Below the pieces are notes generated by a model. The model was not told the origin of the DNA, made no database searches, and was given only the letters and a program-made list of their open reading frames with translations. Shown here in pieces: positions 26,339-34,910 of a stretch of 64,000 bases of DNA. Origin of the DNA: Gallionella sp. (GTDB lineage: Bacteria > Pseudomonadota > Gammaproteobacteria > Burkholderiales > Gallionellaceae); the NCBI GenBank assembly GCA_023229845.1, contig JALNYK010000001.1, forward strand, positions 124,001 to 188,000, in the 5' to 3' direction. A program made the position numbers and the translations under genes. Numbering within the stretch: position 1 is the stretch's first letter; each line of letters begins with the position of its first letter.

Positions 26339-27025
26339 ATGGGGAATAATATTACTGAACCCTTATTGCTCATCGCGAACTTCCTCGAATCAAGGCGTGT
26401 AGCCTCGGCTGTAGTGCTGGCTTCTATTTTGTTTTTCATCGCTACGATCACAGGCTATACCGAGATGGTCACCTACGAATTTCGCAATGTCGAGTTGCCG
26501 CCATACTCTATTGCCATAGGCTTGGTTATATTCTGTTATGCCAGCGCTCTTCTCATACTTTTTGTACTCACTTGGATGCTGTCACTGAGTGCCAAAGCAT
26601 TCAAATCAGTTTCAGCTTGGCTTGTTAGAAGGTATCAGGCGCTACGATCCCTTTACGACAACTACCAGCTCACCAAATGTCGAATCACAAAAGTTGTATC
26701 TATGCTTTCCCCCCAAGAAAAAGCCTTTCTCGAATTGTTCTGCGCAGATGGTGTGGCACTCCAAAGGATGGCAAATGAACTTCTGCCACATCAGACCTAC
26801 ATGGCTCACTATGAGCTGATCAAGAATGATCTTGTCATCAAGAACAAAGCAGATTTCCCCGCTGAATGTTTTGCTCTTAAAGCCGAGGCCATCCCCTTTC
26901 TGCGTAAGTTGTTCTATGGTGGTAAAAGGCCGCTCACCCAAATTGAGCTTCGACTTGATCGCGTGGCAAGCTCAGGCTCTTCTGGTGGCGGTGCGATAGG
27001 CAGCTCGCGTGGGATGCGACGATGA
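26339..27025 (+). CDS. Small membrane protein of foreign composition, SieB-like layout
   Basis: A 228-aa protein with two hydrophobic helices in its first 85 residues (about 22-42 and 56-83), then a soluble helical domain (MLSPQEKAFLELFCADGVALQRM; YELIKNDLVIKNKADFPAE). The layout of two helices followed by an EKxxL cytoplasmic domain recalls phage superinfection-exclusion protein B, but only loosely. Base composition is clearly more AT-rich than its neighbours, which suggests recent transfer. No partner gene is evident. Confidence 0.55.
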   Translation: MGNNITEPLLLIANFLESRRVASAVVLASILFFIATITGYTEMVTYEFRNVELPPYSIAIGLVIFCYASALLILFVLTWMLSLSAKAFKSVSAWLVRRYQALRSLYDNYQLTKCRITKVVSMLSPQEKAFLELFCADGVALQRMANELLPHQTYMAHYELIKNDLVIKNKADFPAECFALKAEAIPFLRKLFYGGKRPLTQIELRLDRVASSGSSGGGAIGSSRGMRR

Positions 27026-27139
27026 ATGCATTTTAGGTGATGGCTATGCCGAAAAAGAAGGCGACGATGCCCGCGCAATATTCTGGTTTTGTCCTGACAT
27101 TTGAGCCAAAACGAACGCAACCCGCGTAAGGCGCACACC

Positions 27140-27230
27140 GTAGGGCGTCAATAAGCGTAGCGCATTGCGCCGGATGGAACCTCCCCGATAACACATACGG
27201 CGCAATGCGCTACGCTTATTGCGCCCTACA
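27140..27230. repeat. Inverted repeat TAGGGCG(T)CAATAAGCGTAGCGCATTGCGCC
   Basis: Two inverted arms of about 31 bases, TAGGGCGTCAATAAGCGTAGC... and ...GCTACGCTTATTGCGCCCTA, are separated by about 28 bases. The element lies between the foreign-looking membrane protein and the convergent nucleotidyltransferase gene, where it could terminate both transcripts. The right arm runs into the last codons of the minus-strand gene ending at 27216. Confidence 0.8.
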
Positions 27231-27983
27231 ATTCTGTTTGGTCCGTATCCACCTGACGATCTGCGGCCAATTTTTAGTATGGAATTCGGGCATCTTTATC
27301 AGCGCGACAGGAGCCGCATCGATGACATCGATTCCCCAGCGTGCGAATACAAAAAGTCCCGCGTCGGAAAGCGCCAGTTTCTTCAACCATTGCACCCGGT
27401 CAATCAGGTAGCGATCCGGCTCCGAGCCCGCAAATCCCTGTGCAACATAGTTCTCGAAAAATGCCTTGGCCACCAACACCGCCAAGCGTGCCTGTTCGAC
27501 ACCGTTGCTATCCCGCTTGTATTTCAGTTCGTGCAGATTGGCGATGCGGCTCTTGAGTACGAGAGTGGGGTGCAGTATGCGAATCAATCCATACGCCGGG
27601 TGTTCGAATTCGACTGCGGATTCCCGGATTTCCCTGTTGCTCAATCCGACCAGGCGCCCCATAAAATCGACGAACAGCGTCCGACCATCCTGGGTGCGAT
27701 AAGTAACGATAGCGGTATTGGGCGTATGGTCGTTTGCATCCGGAATGCTGAGCGTGCCGCCCAGCTCGGTCGCAACGACTTTGGCATCGTGCTTCGAGGC
27801 CAGAACATCGGCGTCCTGTGTGAGATAGGGAGCGTCGATCTTCGGCACAGGAACATTGAAGTAATCGACCCAGAACGTTAAGGCCTGACCGCCGACCAGA
27901 ATGGCCGGTTGAGGCGCTTGTCGAAGCGCGTGAAAGAACCCGGGAAGGTCGCTAGGCTGAAACCAGTCGTACCCGGCGACCAC
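27216..27983 (-). CDS. Nucleotidyltransferase-fold protein (AbiEii-like)
   Basis: A 255-aa protein with the minimal nucleotidyltransferase signature: ILVGGQALTFW followed by TQDADVLASKHD (GG...D-x-D), then a third acidic strand, LFVDFMGRLVGL, and a helical C-terminal part. This pattern is found in AbiEii-type toxins and related small transferases. The 87-aa or shorter gene just upstream is the likely cognate partner. Its C-terminus has been extended into an inverted repeat. Function is inferred from fold only. Confidence 0.6.
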   Translation of the reverse strand: MVAGYDWFQPSDLPGFFHALRQAPQPAILVGGQALTFWVDYFNVPVPKIDAPYLTQDADVLASKHDAKVVATELGGTLSIPDANDHTPNTAIVTYRTQDGRTLFVDFMGRLVGLSNREIRESAVEFEHPAYGLIRILHPTLVLKSRIANLHELKYKRDSNGVEQARLAVLVAKAFFENYVAQGFAGSEPDRYLIDRVQWLKKLALSDAGLFVFARWGIDVIDAAPVALIKMPEFHTKNWPQIVRWIRTKQNCRAQ

Positions 27984-27986
27984 AGT

Positions 27987-28214
27987 CTAGCCCGGCATGC
28001 GGACAATACGAAATGCGGCGGGATCGACTTCGGAGATCAGCTTCGCACGCGAAACCGCCTCTGCTGCCGACATCTGGCTGACGGCTTTTCCAAAAGCGGC
28101 ACGGCGCGCTTCCTTGCCCGATGCGACGTGACTACCGGCAGCAAGAGCAAGCCGCGAGCGCATCTTCTCGCGCTCGGCTTTATTCACAGATGGGTTGGCA
28201 AGCTGCTTTTTCAT
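27987..28214 (-). CDS. Small basic protein paired with the nucleotidyltransferase
   Basis: A 75-aa basic protein (MKKQLANPSVNKAEREKMRSRLALAAGSHVASGKEARRAAFGKAVSQMS) that precedes the nucleotidyltransferase gene by three bases. Size, charge and coupling suggest an antitoxin or DNA-binding partner. No helix-turn-helix is obvious. The start at 28214 is chosen for its natural N-terminus, but an upstream ATG at 28250 is possible and neither has a good ribosome-binding site. Confidence 0.5.
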   Translation of the reverse strand: MKKQLANPSVNKAEREKMRSRLALAAGSHVASGKEARRAAFGKAVSQMSAAEAVSRAKLISEVDPAAFRIVRMPG

Positions 28215-28315
28215 GGAGGCATCGTAGCACGCAGGCATAAAAGCATTCAATGAAGTCTTATGGAATCCGCAGGGCTAATCTGCTCTTCAAATAATTATGT
28301 TCAAAATCAATAAAT

Positions 28316-28359
28316 GTAGGGTGGGCTATGCCCACCATGTCGGGCATAGCCCGACCTAC
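28316..28359. repeat. Short REP-like inverted repeat GTAGGGTGGGC...GCCCGACCTAC
   Basis: A compact 44-base element, GTAGGGTGGGCTATGCCC / GGGCATAGCCCGACCTAC, which forms a hairpin between the nucleotidyltransferase pair and the DUF302 gene. It shares the CCCGACCTAC arm with the longer elements at 6465 and 16846. Confidence 0.75.
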
Positions 28360-28416
28360 ATTTGGTTCCCGCTCGTCCGGCTTTGGGAAATACAAAGGAC
28401 TGCTTAAGGGCACCAC

Positions 28417-28923
28417 TCAGAGATCACCCTTGCTCGCCGCGACCATCATGTCTTTCATCGCCGCCATCACGCGCTCGGCGCTTTGGCGGGTGTCGGCGGG
28501 CAGCGCCTTGATCAGCTTGAGGTCCATCATCATCGAGATGACCCAGCGCTTGCCGTCCTTGTCTTCGAGGATCGCGATGCGGCAGGGCATGAAGGCGATC
28601 ATCATCGGATCGGCGGTCAGCATCTTGTTGGCCGTGAGGCCGTCGCAGAAGTTGAATATCTCCATGCGCTTGGTGGGCTTGCCGGTCAGCGCCTCGATCT
28701 CCTTGTAGATCGGGTTGCCGCCGACGAACTTGAGGTTGTGCTGGTTGGCGCGCAACTTGAGCGATTCGACCGCATCGTCGAAGCTGATGCCGTCCTGCAC
28801 CTGGATGCGGGCGATCTGGAGTTTGACGTTGGTGTAGCTGATACCTTGGGGCTTCTCGGCGGCGCTGGCGAGTTGTGTGACGGCCAGCACCAGGATGGCG
28901 AGGAGAGCGTGGAGTTTTTTCAT
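28417..28923 (-). CDS. Periplasmic DUF302 protein
   Basis: A 168-aa protein with a signal peptide (MKKLHALLAILVLAVTQLASA|A) followed by a DUF302-like domain (SFDDAVESLKLRANQHNLKFVGG; MEIFNFCDGLTANKMLTADPMMIAFMPCRIAILEDKDG). Two cysteines, in NFCDG and MPCR, lie in strand regions typical of the family. DUF302 proteins are common in sulfur-oxidising and thiol-handling bacteria, but their role is not established. Single gene flanked by repeats. Confidence 0.75.
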   Translation of the reverse strand: MKKLHALLAILVLAVTQLASAAEKPQGISYTNVKLQIARIQVQDGISFDDAVESLKLRANQHNLKFVGGNPIYKEIEALTGKPTKRMEIFNFCDGLTANKMLTADPMMIAFMPCRIAILEDKDGKRWVISMMMDLKLIKALPADTRQSAERVMAAMKDMMVAASKGDL

Positions 28924-28946
28924 TTCGATTCCTTTCCAATAAGTAT

Positions 28947-29056
28947 GTCATTCCGGCGAAGGCCGGAATCCAGCCAGATAAACAGTTCCTGCAACGCAGG
29001 ACAAAATTAAATGCCTATTGATAACTGCACTGGATTCCGGCCTTCGCCGGAATGAC
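28947..29056. repeat. Inverted repeat GTCATTCCGGCGAAGGCCGGAATCCAG
   Basis: Arms GTCATTCCGGCGAAGGCCGG and CCGGCCTTCGCCGGAATGAC are inverted about 110 bases apart, and each is itself palindromic. A related fragment (CATGCCGGGCATGACCCGGCATCCAG) appears at about 63773. This is a very common dispersed element in proteobacteria. The gap continues to 29232 with a second weaker inverted pair, GATCACCTCACC / GGTTTGAGGTGAC. Confidence 0.8.
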
Positions 29057-29232
29057 GGGACAGTTATTCAATTCTCACTACCTGATCACCTCACCACAAG
29101 GCCCGGCGCAATCGCGCCGGATGGTTCGATACGGCCTGCGGCCTACTGAGCGTGTGCTGTTGGGGCTTTAGCCTCTTACAGCCACGGCCTGCCCCTTGCG
29201 GGTACACCACGAACGGTTTGAGGTGACGGTGT

Positions 29233-30957
29233 TTAAACTATTCCCGGATTGCCAGTCATACCCTTCAGCTTCGGCACATTGGGCACACTCGCCCTGACCA
29301 CTTTTTCGTTGCGCAAATGTCTCGCGACCAAGTCCCAGATCGGTTCGCCGCCCTTGTCGCGCGCGGCTTCCGTCACCGGTGCCCAGCCGGCCACCTTGTA
29401 GATTTTGGCGGCATCCAGCAGCTCGCCATTTAAGCGCATGTCCTGAATGCGCTTGCCCATACCGGCATTCGGTTCGCAGGTGTACTCCAGCCCGCCCACG
29501 CGCACCATGTCGCCGCCCTGCTGATAGTAGGGGTCGGGGTTGAACAGGTTGTCGCCCACGTCTTCCAGCACGTTCTTGATTTGCGCGCCGGTCATCTCGG
29601 TGACCGTGGTGTACGGATAGGTGATCGCGGTCTGGTTGAGCACGTCTTCCATGGTGATGTCCGAACCCGGCAGCAGCGAGGTGCCCCAGCGGAAGCCCGG
29701 CGAGAAGGCGATGGGCGCGTCCTTCTCCTTCATCAGCGCATCGAGTATCACCTGGTCGAAGCTACCGTTGAAGTTGCCGCGGCGATACAGCAGGCCGTCG
29801 GTGGTCGCCAGCCTCTCGTCAAGCTTGCTTGCATAAGGCACGCGGTGTCTCTGTATCAGCGCGGTCATGCCGGGGTCGGCCTCCAGCAGGTTGGCGAACA
29901 CCGGCAGCAGTTTGTAGCGGAAGCCCGCGACCTTGCCGCCCTTCACTTCGAAATCCAGCACGCCGAGGAACTTGCCGTTCGATCCCGCATTGGTCACCAG
30001 CGTGGTGCCGCCGGCATTCTTCACCGGGATGGGCGCGGGGATGCCGTCGTGGGTGTGTCCGCCGAGGATGGCGTCCAGACCGCTGACGCGCGAGGCCAGC
30101 TTGAGGTCGACGTCCATGCCGTTATGCGACAGCAGCACGACAACCTGCGCGCCCTTCTTGCGCGCCTCGTCTATCGTGAGCTGGAGATTCTCTTCCTGAA
30201 TGCCGTACGACCAGTCCGGCACGAAGTAGCGCGGGTTGGCGATGACGCTGTACGGGAAGGCCTGGCCGATGATCGCGACCGGGACGCCGTTCATTTCCTT
30301 GATGACGTAAGGCTTGAACACCGGGTCGCCGAAGTCGTTGGTCTTCACGTTCTGCGCGACCACGTCCATCTTGCCGCTCAGCGCGCCTTCCTCGGCTTCC
30401 TTGATGCGCTGCGCGCCGTACATGCACTCGAAGTGCATGGTCATCACGTCCACGCCCAGTTCGAGACAGGCGTCTATCATGTCCTGCCCCTTGGTCCATA
30501 GCGCCTGGCCGCTGCCCTGCCAGGTGTCGCCGCCGTCCAGCAGCAGCGCGCCGGGGCGCGACGCGCGTATCTGTTTGACCAGCGTGGCGAGATGCGCGAA
30601 GCCGCCGACCTTGCCGTAGGTGCGCGCCGCTTCGACGTAGTCGAGGCAGGTGTAGGCATGCGCCTCGGGCGAACCCTGCTTGACGCCGAAACGCTTGAGC
30701 AGCGCGTTGCCGACCAGATGCGGCGGCTGCCCGCTCATGCTGCCTACGCCGAGGTTGATCTCCGGCTCGCGGAAATACATCGGGTTCAGTTGCGCGTGGC
30801 TGTCGGTGATATGCAGCAGGCTGACGTTGCCGTAACGGCGCAAGTCGTACATGCGCGAGGCATCGCTGGCTGCGTAGCTCCGGTTGCTGTTCAGCAGGAA
30901 ACCTCCCGCCGAGGCGATGGCGAGTAATTGCAAAAACTCGCGACGGTTCATGTCCAT
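29233..30957 (-). CDS. soxB: SoxB, sulfate thiohydrolase
   Basis: A 574-aa periplasmic dimanganese enzyme that hydrolyses the sulfonate from SoxYZ-bound intermediates. The N-terminus (MDMNRREFLQLLAIASAGG) is a TAT signal. Metal and catalytic motifs of the 5'-nucleotidase family are visible: HITDSHAQLNP, LLDGGDTWQGSG, HNGMDVDLK and LGGHTHDGIP. Last gene of soxYZAXB. ATG 30957 is used because it gives the twin-arginine leader. Confidence 0.96.
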   Translation of the reverse strand: MDMNRREFLQLLAIASAGGFLLNSNRSYAASDASRMYDLRRYGNVSLLHITDSHAQLNPMYFREPEINLGVGSMSGQPPHLVGNALLKRFGVKQGSPEAHAYTCLDYVEAARTYGKVGGFAHLATLVKQIRASRPGALLLDGGDTWQGSGQALWTKGQDMIDACLELGVDVMTMHFECMYGAQRIKEAEEGALSGKMDVVAQNVKTNDFGDPVFKPYVIKEMNGVPVAIIGQAFPYSVIANPRYFVPDWSYGIQEENLQLTIDEARKKGAQVVVLLSHNGMDVDLKLASRVSGLDAILGGHTHDGIPAPIPVKNAGGTTLVTNAGSNGKFLGVLDFEVKGGKVAGFRYKLLPVFANLLEADPGMTALIQRHRVPYASKLDERLATTDGLLYRRGNFNGSFDQVILDALMKEKDAPIAFSPGFRWGTSLLPGSDITMEDVLNQTAITYPYTTVTEMTGAQIKNVLEDVGDNLFNPDPYYQQGGDMVRVGGLEYTCEPNAGMGKRIQDMRLNGELLDAAKIYKVAGWAPVTEAARDKGGEPIWDLVARHLRNEKVVRASVPNVPKLKGMTGNPGIV

Positions 30958-31028
30958 GGAATTTCTTTCGCTGCGTGATCGGGCTTGATGTGCCGGCCCC
31001 CGCGTATGCGAAGGCCGGCTGTGTGACG

Positions 31029-31649
31029 TTACTTGTTGACCGGCGATTCCGGATCGAGCAGCAAGGCGACCAGGTCCTTGATCTGCGCCTCGGTCAGGAT
31101 GCCCATGTGGCCGAAGCGCGGCATGTTGGCGCAGGCGTTGTAGGCCTTGGCGTTGTAGATGCGGCCGTAGGCATAGCGCTGCATCTCTTCGGTATTGCCG
31201 CGAGTCTTGCCGAAATGCAGCAGGCTGGGGCCGATGGTGCCGAAGGCAATCTCCTTGGCCGACAACTGATGGCAGTTGTAGCAATTGCCGCCGGCAGGGT
31301 CTTCAGGTTTGTCGCTCCAGGTCATGCCGCGGCCGCTCTGGGCCAGCTTCTCGCCGGCCTTCCAGTCGCCCATGTACTTGCCGTCGGCCGGCCATTTGAC
31401 GGCCTTTTCCTGCCCGGCTTCCAGCTTGTGCTTCAGCTTCGCGGGCACGTTGTCCACGTACTTGCTGCATGCCGCCTGCAACTCGTCCTGGTTCACACGG
31501 GTGGCTTTGGCGATGCCCTTGTCGCGAAAATCCCGCTTGATGATTTCGGCGGTTTTCGCATCCAGCGATGCGGCCTGTGCGGGCAGGATTGCGGCAGCAA
31601 AAGACGCGGCCACGACCATTCCAATGATTTGCTTTGCATTCATGTTCAT
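31029..31649 (-). CDS. soxX: SoxX, monoheme cytochrome c
   Basis: A 206-aa protein with a signal peptide ending near PAQA|A (residue 27) and one heme motif, CYNCH (C123, C126, H127). A likely distal Met lies in ANMPRFGHMGIL. It pairs with SoxA to couple thiosulfate oxidatively to the cysteine of SoxY. It is longer than the minimal SoxX because of an N-terminal extension of about 90 residues. It follows soxA by eight bases. Confidence 0.94.
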   Translation of the reverse strand: MNMNAKQIIGMVVAASFAAAILPAQAASLDAKTAEIIKRDFRDKGIAKATRVNQDELQAACSKYVDNVPAKLKHKLEAGQEKAVKWPADGKYMGDWKAGEKLAQSGRGMTWSDKPEDPAGGNCYNCHQLSAKEIAFGTIGPSLLHFGKTRGNTEEMQRYAYGRIYNAKAYNACANMPRFGHMGILTEAQIKDLVALLLDPESPVNK

Positions 31650-31657
31650 CTCCCCTT

Positions 31658-32473
31658 TTAGCGTTTCAGGCCTGGACCGTCATACTTGGCGCCGTTCGCG
31701 CTGACCGCAAGAAACGCGGTCAACGCCACCGTTGCTTCCGAGGCGAACTTCGGCTCGGGGAAACGCTGTTGGCGGAAGCAGTCGTTCAGACGCCACTGGA
31801 AGGAGCGGGTCAGCCCCTGAGAGACGCGATAGGCGGGCCAAGTGGTATAGGCCGATTGCGCATCCTTCTTGTTGCTGCTCAGGTTGGGCAGATCCTGCAT
31901 GCGGATACGTACACCGCTGGTCGCATGGCAGGTGGAGCAGGCGAAGTCGTAAGGGCCGGCGCGATAGTTGAAGATGCGCTTGCCGATCTCGTATGCCTCT
32001 TTTTCCTTGGGATGCTTGACCGAAACGGCCATCTTGACGCCCTTGGACTGGCCCACCACATAAGTGGCCAGCGACGAGATGTCGGAGGCCTTCTTGTCGC
32101 TGGCGAAAGGCTTGGCGGCGATCTCGTCTTCCTTCAGGCCCTGCAAGGTAGTCATGCAGGTCAGCAGGCGCGACTCCAAGTCCTGCACCTTGCCGGTGTC
32201 CTTGAAGTAGCGTGGCAATTCGGCATAAGCGCCTTTCACCACGCCGGGCCCCTTGCCCAAGTCGCATTTTTCCAGGTTGGCCTGATTGGGACCTGCTGCC
32301 TTCTTCCACAGCTCCTCGCCGCGCATCTCGTCGAATTCGGCCGGATTGCCGTCGCTGATCATTTCGCGATATGCCGCGATACGATCCGAATCCGTCGTTT
32401 CACTTTCTGCCGCTTGCGCCGCACAGCTTGCCGCCAGCGCGAGCATCAGGATTGCCTTGTTTACGTTGTTCAT
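31658..32473 (-). CDS. soxA: SoxA, L-cysteine S-thiosulfotransferase catalytic subunit
   Basis: A 271-aa periplasmic cytochrome with a signal peptide (to about residue 21). It has a single heme motif, CSTCH (C179, C182, H183), and the persulfidated ligand cysteine C232 in RLNDCFRQQRFPEP. C70 and C106 replace the first heme site of diheme SoxA proteins and probably form a disulfide. With SoxX it conjugates thiosulfate to SoxY. Confidence 0.95.
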   Translation of the reverse strand: MNNVNKAILMLALAASCAAQAAESETTDSDRIAAYREMISDGNPAEFDEMRGEELWKKAAGPNQANLEKCDLGKGPGVVKGAYAELPRYFKDTGKVQDLESRLLTCMTTLQGLKEDEIAAKPFASDKKASDISSLATYVVGQSKGVKMAVSVKHPKEKEAYEIGKRIFNYRAGPYDFACSTCHATSGVRIRMQDLPNLSSNKKDAQSAYTTWPAYRVSQGLTRSFQWRLNDCFRQQRFPEPKFASEATVALTAFLAVSANGAKYDGPGLKR

Positions 32474-32487
32474 CTTTACCTCCCCAA

Positions 32488-32521
32488 GGAAAAACTGGCT
32501 ACCGAAATCGGCAGCCAGTTT
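32488..32521 (-). terminator. Stem-loop between soxZ and soxA
   Basis: On the minus strand AACTGGCT...AGCCAGTT forms an eight-base stem around a loop containing GCCGATTTCGGT and is followed by TTTTTCC. It lies 15 bases after the soxZ stop (32536) and just ahead of soxA. It could give partial termination so that soxYZ is made in excess over soxAXB. Confidence 0.65.
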
Positions 32522-32535
32522 AGATATATCGAACG

Positions 32536-32850
32536 TTATGCAGCGATCGTCACCTCATCGCTACGAGTGTCGCCTTTGTTGTCCATCCAGCTGACCGTGA
32601 CCTTCTCGCCCGCGGCCCCGCCCTTGAAATGAAACAGCAGGTAAGGGTTCTTCGAGATGGACTGACCGAACTGGGCTTCCAGTACGGTGCGCCCCTGATG
32701 CTGCGCTTTGACTTCGGTGATGAACCATGCCGGCACGAGCGTGCCGTCTGCTTCCTTGCGCAGTCCGGTCTCCATTTCGTGTTGCATCAGTACTTTGACT
32801 TCGGTTACGCCGTCTTTGACAGCGGCGCGGATCTTCATTGGATTGCCCAT
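32536..32850 (-). CDS. soxZ: SoxZ, partner of the SoxY sulfur carrier
   Basis: A 104-aa beta-sandwich protein (MRAAVKDG-type start after MGNPMKI; VLMQHEMETGLRKEADG; NPYLLFHFKGG). It binds SoxY to form SoxYZ, on which sulfur intermediates are carried through the Sox cycle. No cysteine, as usual. A paralogue lies at 39628-39939. Confidence 0.95.
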   Translation of the reverse strand: MGNPMKIRAAVKDGVTEVKVLMQHEMETGLRKEADGTLVPAWFITEVKAQHQGRTVLEAQFGQSISKNPYLLFHFKGGAAGEKVTVSWMDNKGDTRSDEVTIAA

Positions 32851-32889
32851 GATTTTTATCCTTGATCGAGTGAAATTATCCGGCAGGCG

Positions 32890-33372
32890 TTAACCGCCAC
32901 AGCCGCCTGCGGTCACTTTGACTTCCTTGGCGACGCGATAGAACTTGCCATCCGCCTTGACCAGCGCCACGACATTGGCGGTCTTACCCATTTTGACGCG
33001 GGTTGTGACCAAGCCTTCGGTTCCCGAAGGAATCGTGAAGTTGGCCGCCAGAACGTTGGGGTTTTTGTCTACCAAGATGGATATTTGCTCGACATTGGGC
33101 AATGTGCTGCTTACGGTAACCGGCACCACGGAGCCGTTCTCCGCGATTTCGGGCACCGTCAACTGAATGGAGGCCGCGTTGTTTTCGGGAACGATCACCC
33201 CCAGCGCATTCAATGCCTCATCCATGCTCTTGGCCGAGAAGGCGGCCTTGTTCCACTCGGCCAACGCTACGCCCGAGTGCAATAAACCAAGCGAGCCGAA
33301 CAACGCCAGCAAACCGGCGCCTCCGCTCAACTTGAGCGCCTTGCGACGCCCCAGATCAATTTCCATGCTCAT
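32890..33372 (-). CDS. soxY: SoxY, covalent sulfur carrier with GGCGG tail
   Basis: A 160-aa protein that starts MSMEIDLGRRKALKLSGGAGLLALFG, a twin-arginine-like leader (one R-K variant), and ends EVKVTAGGCGG. The tail cysteine C158 carries thiosulfate and its oxidised derivatives. It is first gene of soxYZAXB and directly downstream of the FadL-type gene, with a hairpin between them. The paralogue at 39939-40421 lacks the last two glycines. Confidence 0.95.
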   Translation of the reverse strand: MSMEIDLGRRKALKLSGGAGLLALFGSLGLLHSGVALAEWNKAAFSAKSMDEALNALGVIVPENNAASIQLTVPEIAENGSVVPVTVSSTLPNVEQISILVDKNPNVLAANFTIPSGTEGLVTTRVKMGKTANVVALVKADGKFYRVAKEVKVTAGGCGG

Positions 33373-33409
33373 CGGATATCTCCTCTTTACTGTTACAAAC
33401 CGTGTAGCT

Positions 33410-33443
33410 CACCCATAGTCCACGAATCTCGCGGACTATGGGC
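33410..33443 (-). terminator. Hairpin between the FadL-type gene and soxY
   Basis: CCCATAGTCC and GGACTATGGG form a ten-base stem with an 11-base loop. It lies 21 bases after the FadL-type stop and about 40 bases upstream of soxY. No long T-run follows, so it may be an RNA-stability element or operator rather than a true terminator. Confidence 0.6.
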
Positions 33444-33463
33444 TAGCAAATGCTGGTTGGTTT

Positions 33464-34837
33464 TTAGAAACGATGGGTATACATCAACTGCCAGTTGAGC
33501 TGGCTGTGATCGATGGAATAGCCGCCGGCTGCTGCAGGTGCAGTCACCGTCACCTTCGGCACATATGACAGGGATGCATTCACCTCGGACACTTTATCCA
33601 TGGCGTAACCAGCGCCGAGCGTGTAGTGGTCCTTGATGATGGCCGGGAAGAGCGGGTTCACGGTGCTATCCGGAACCGGGTTGTTGGCCAGATTCGCACC
33701 GGCACGCAGAGTCAGCTGAGGGGTAGTCTTGTAGGCAAAACCAATGTTGAACACGTCCTGATCGACCCAGTTCTGCGGCATCTTCATGTCCATATTGATA
33801 CCGCCCATATCCGTGCTGCTGAACGTCATATGGAAGTTCTTCATGACATTGGCCCAGCCGATACGCTTGTAATCGACCGCCACCATCAGATCGTCGCTCG
33901 CCTGGACAGCCATGCCCAGACCATAGACCTCGGGAAACTGGAAATCGACGATAGTTACCTTGCCGTTAAGCGTGTAAACGGCACCGGCCGGGCCACCCAT
34001 CGTTCCGCCGTTGTCGATGAAGCTCACCTGCGCGCCGTCCGCAGCCATGTCGCCCAGACTGGTCTTGGAATGGTAGGTCGCGCCGATCGTCAACTGGCCA
34101 TTCACCTTGTAGGTCATGCCCAGCTTGCCGGCGAACCCGGTGGAATTCGCCTTGCCGGTAAAATCGCTGCCGTCGGTGAAATTGAAATAGCCGACGTTCA
34201 ATGCACTGCCGAAAAATCCCGGCAGGGCTGCGGCGCCGGCGCCTGTCGCAGTCAGATTACCTGCGGCAAAAAGACCCAGCATCTGGGGTTGCCCCATGGC
34301 CATTTGCAGATCCATGCCGCCCCAGACCAGATCCAGAGAGCCGCCGATATTGAAATCGGGCGTCACGTTGTACGAAACGGGAACGATCAGGTTGCCCACG
34401 CCCACTTCGGAACGGGAGGGGCCGGCACCGGCGCTCACCCAGTCTGTTGCGGTATATTCCGTACCCATGCCGCCTTGGGCGAATACGCCCACGCCATAGG
34501 ACAACGCGCCATCTTTCTTGACCCAGCCGCCGGCAGGCATGTAATACGCCGTACCGCCGGATTCGGCGTTAGGCATCCCCGTCATCTTGGAAGTCACGCT
34601 CGGATGCAAGCCGCCCAAGGCCACATCCAGCCGACTCTCGCCGTCAGCCATCAATCCCAGGGTCGCCGGGTTGTTTGCCATCGCTGCCGTGCCATTGTCG
34701 AACGCCATCGAGGCCCCGCCCATGCCGGTAGCGATGGGGCCGTAACCTTCCATCAACATGCCATTGGTAGCATGAACCAGCGGCGATGCCATCATGCCGG
34801 CGGCAAACAACGAAACAACGATCTTCTTAATTTTCAT
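33464..34837 (-). CDS. OmpP1/FadL/TodX-family outer membrane channel
   Basis: A 457-aa beta-barrel with a signal peptide (MKIKKIVVSLFAAGMMASPLVHA) and the FadL N-terminal hatch region (GYGPIATGMGGASMAFDNGTAAMANNPATLG). It ends in a terminal aromatic, YTHRF, for outer-membrane insertion. FadL channels take up hydrophobic compounds. Location between tusA-dsrE2 and soxYZAXB suggests uptake of sulfur species such as polysulfide or elemental sulfur (inference). Confidence 0.9.
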   Translation of the reverse strand: MKIKKIVVSLFAAGMMASPLVHATNGMLMEGYGPIATGMGGASMAFDNGTAAMANNPATLGLMADGESRLDVALGGLHPSVTSKMTGMPNAESGGTAYYMPAGGWVKKDGALSYGVGVFAQGGMGTEYTATDWVSAGAGPSRSEVGVGNLIVPVSYNVTPDFNIGGSLDLVWGGMDLQMAMGQPQMLGLFAAGNLTATGAGAAALPGFFGSALNVGYFNFTDGSDFTGKANSTGFAGKLGMTYKVNGQLTIGATYHSKTSLGDMAADGAQVSFIDNGGTMGGPAGAVYTLNGKVTIVDFQFPEVYGLGMAVQASDDLMVAVDYKRIGWANVMKNFHMTFSSTDMGGINMDMKMPQNWVDQDVFNIGFAYKTTPQLTLRAGANLANNPVPDSTVNPLFPAIIKDHYTLGAGYAMDKVSEVNASLSYVPKVTVTAPAAAGGYSIDHSQLNWQLMYTHRF

Positions 34838-34910
34838 TTATTGACTCCCTGATTGGTTGATGGGACTGCAGACTACATTGCGACTACTCCAATTTTCAGA
34901 AATTACGGTA

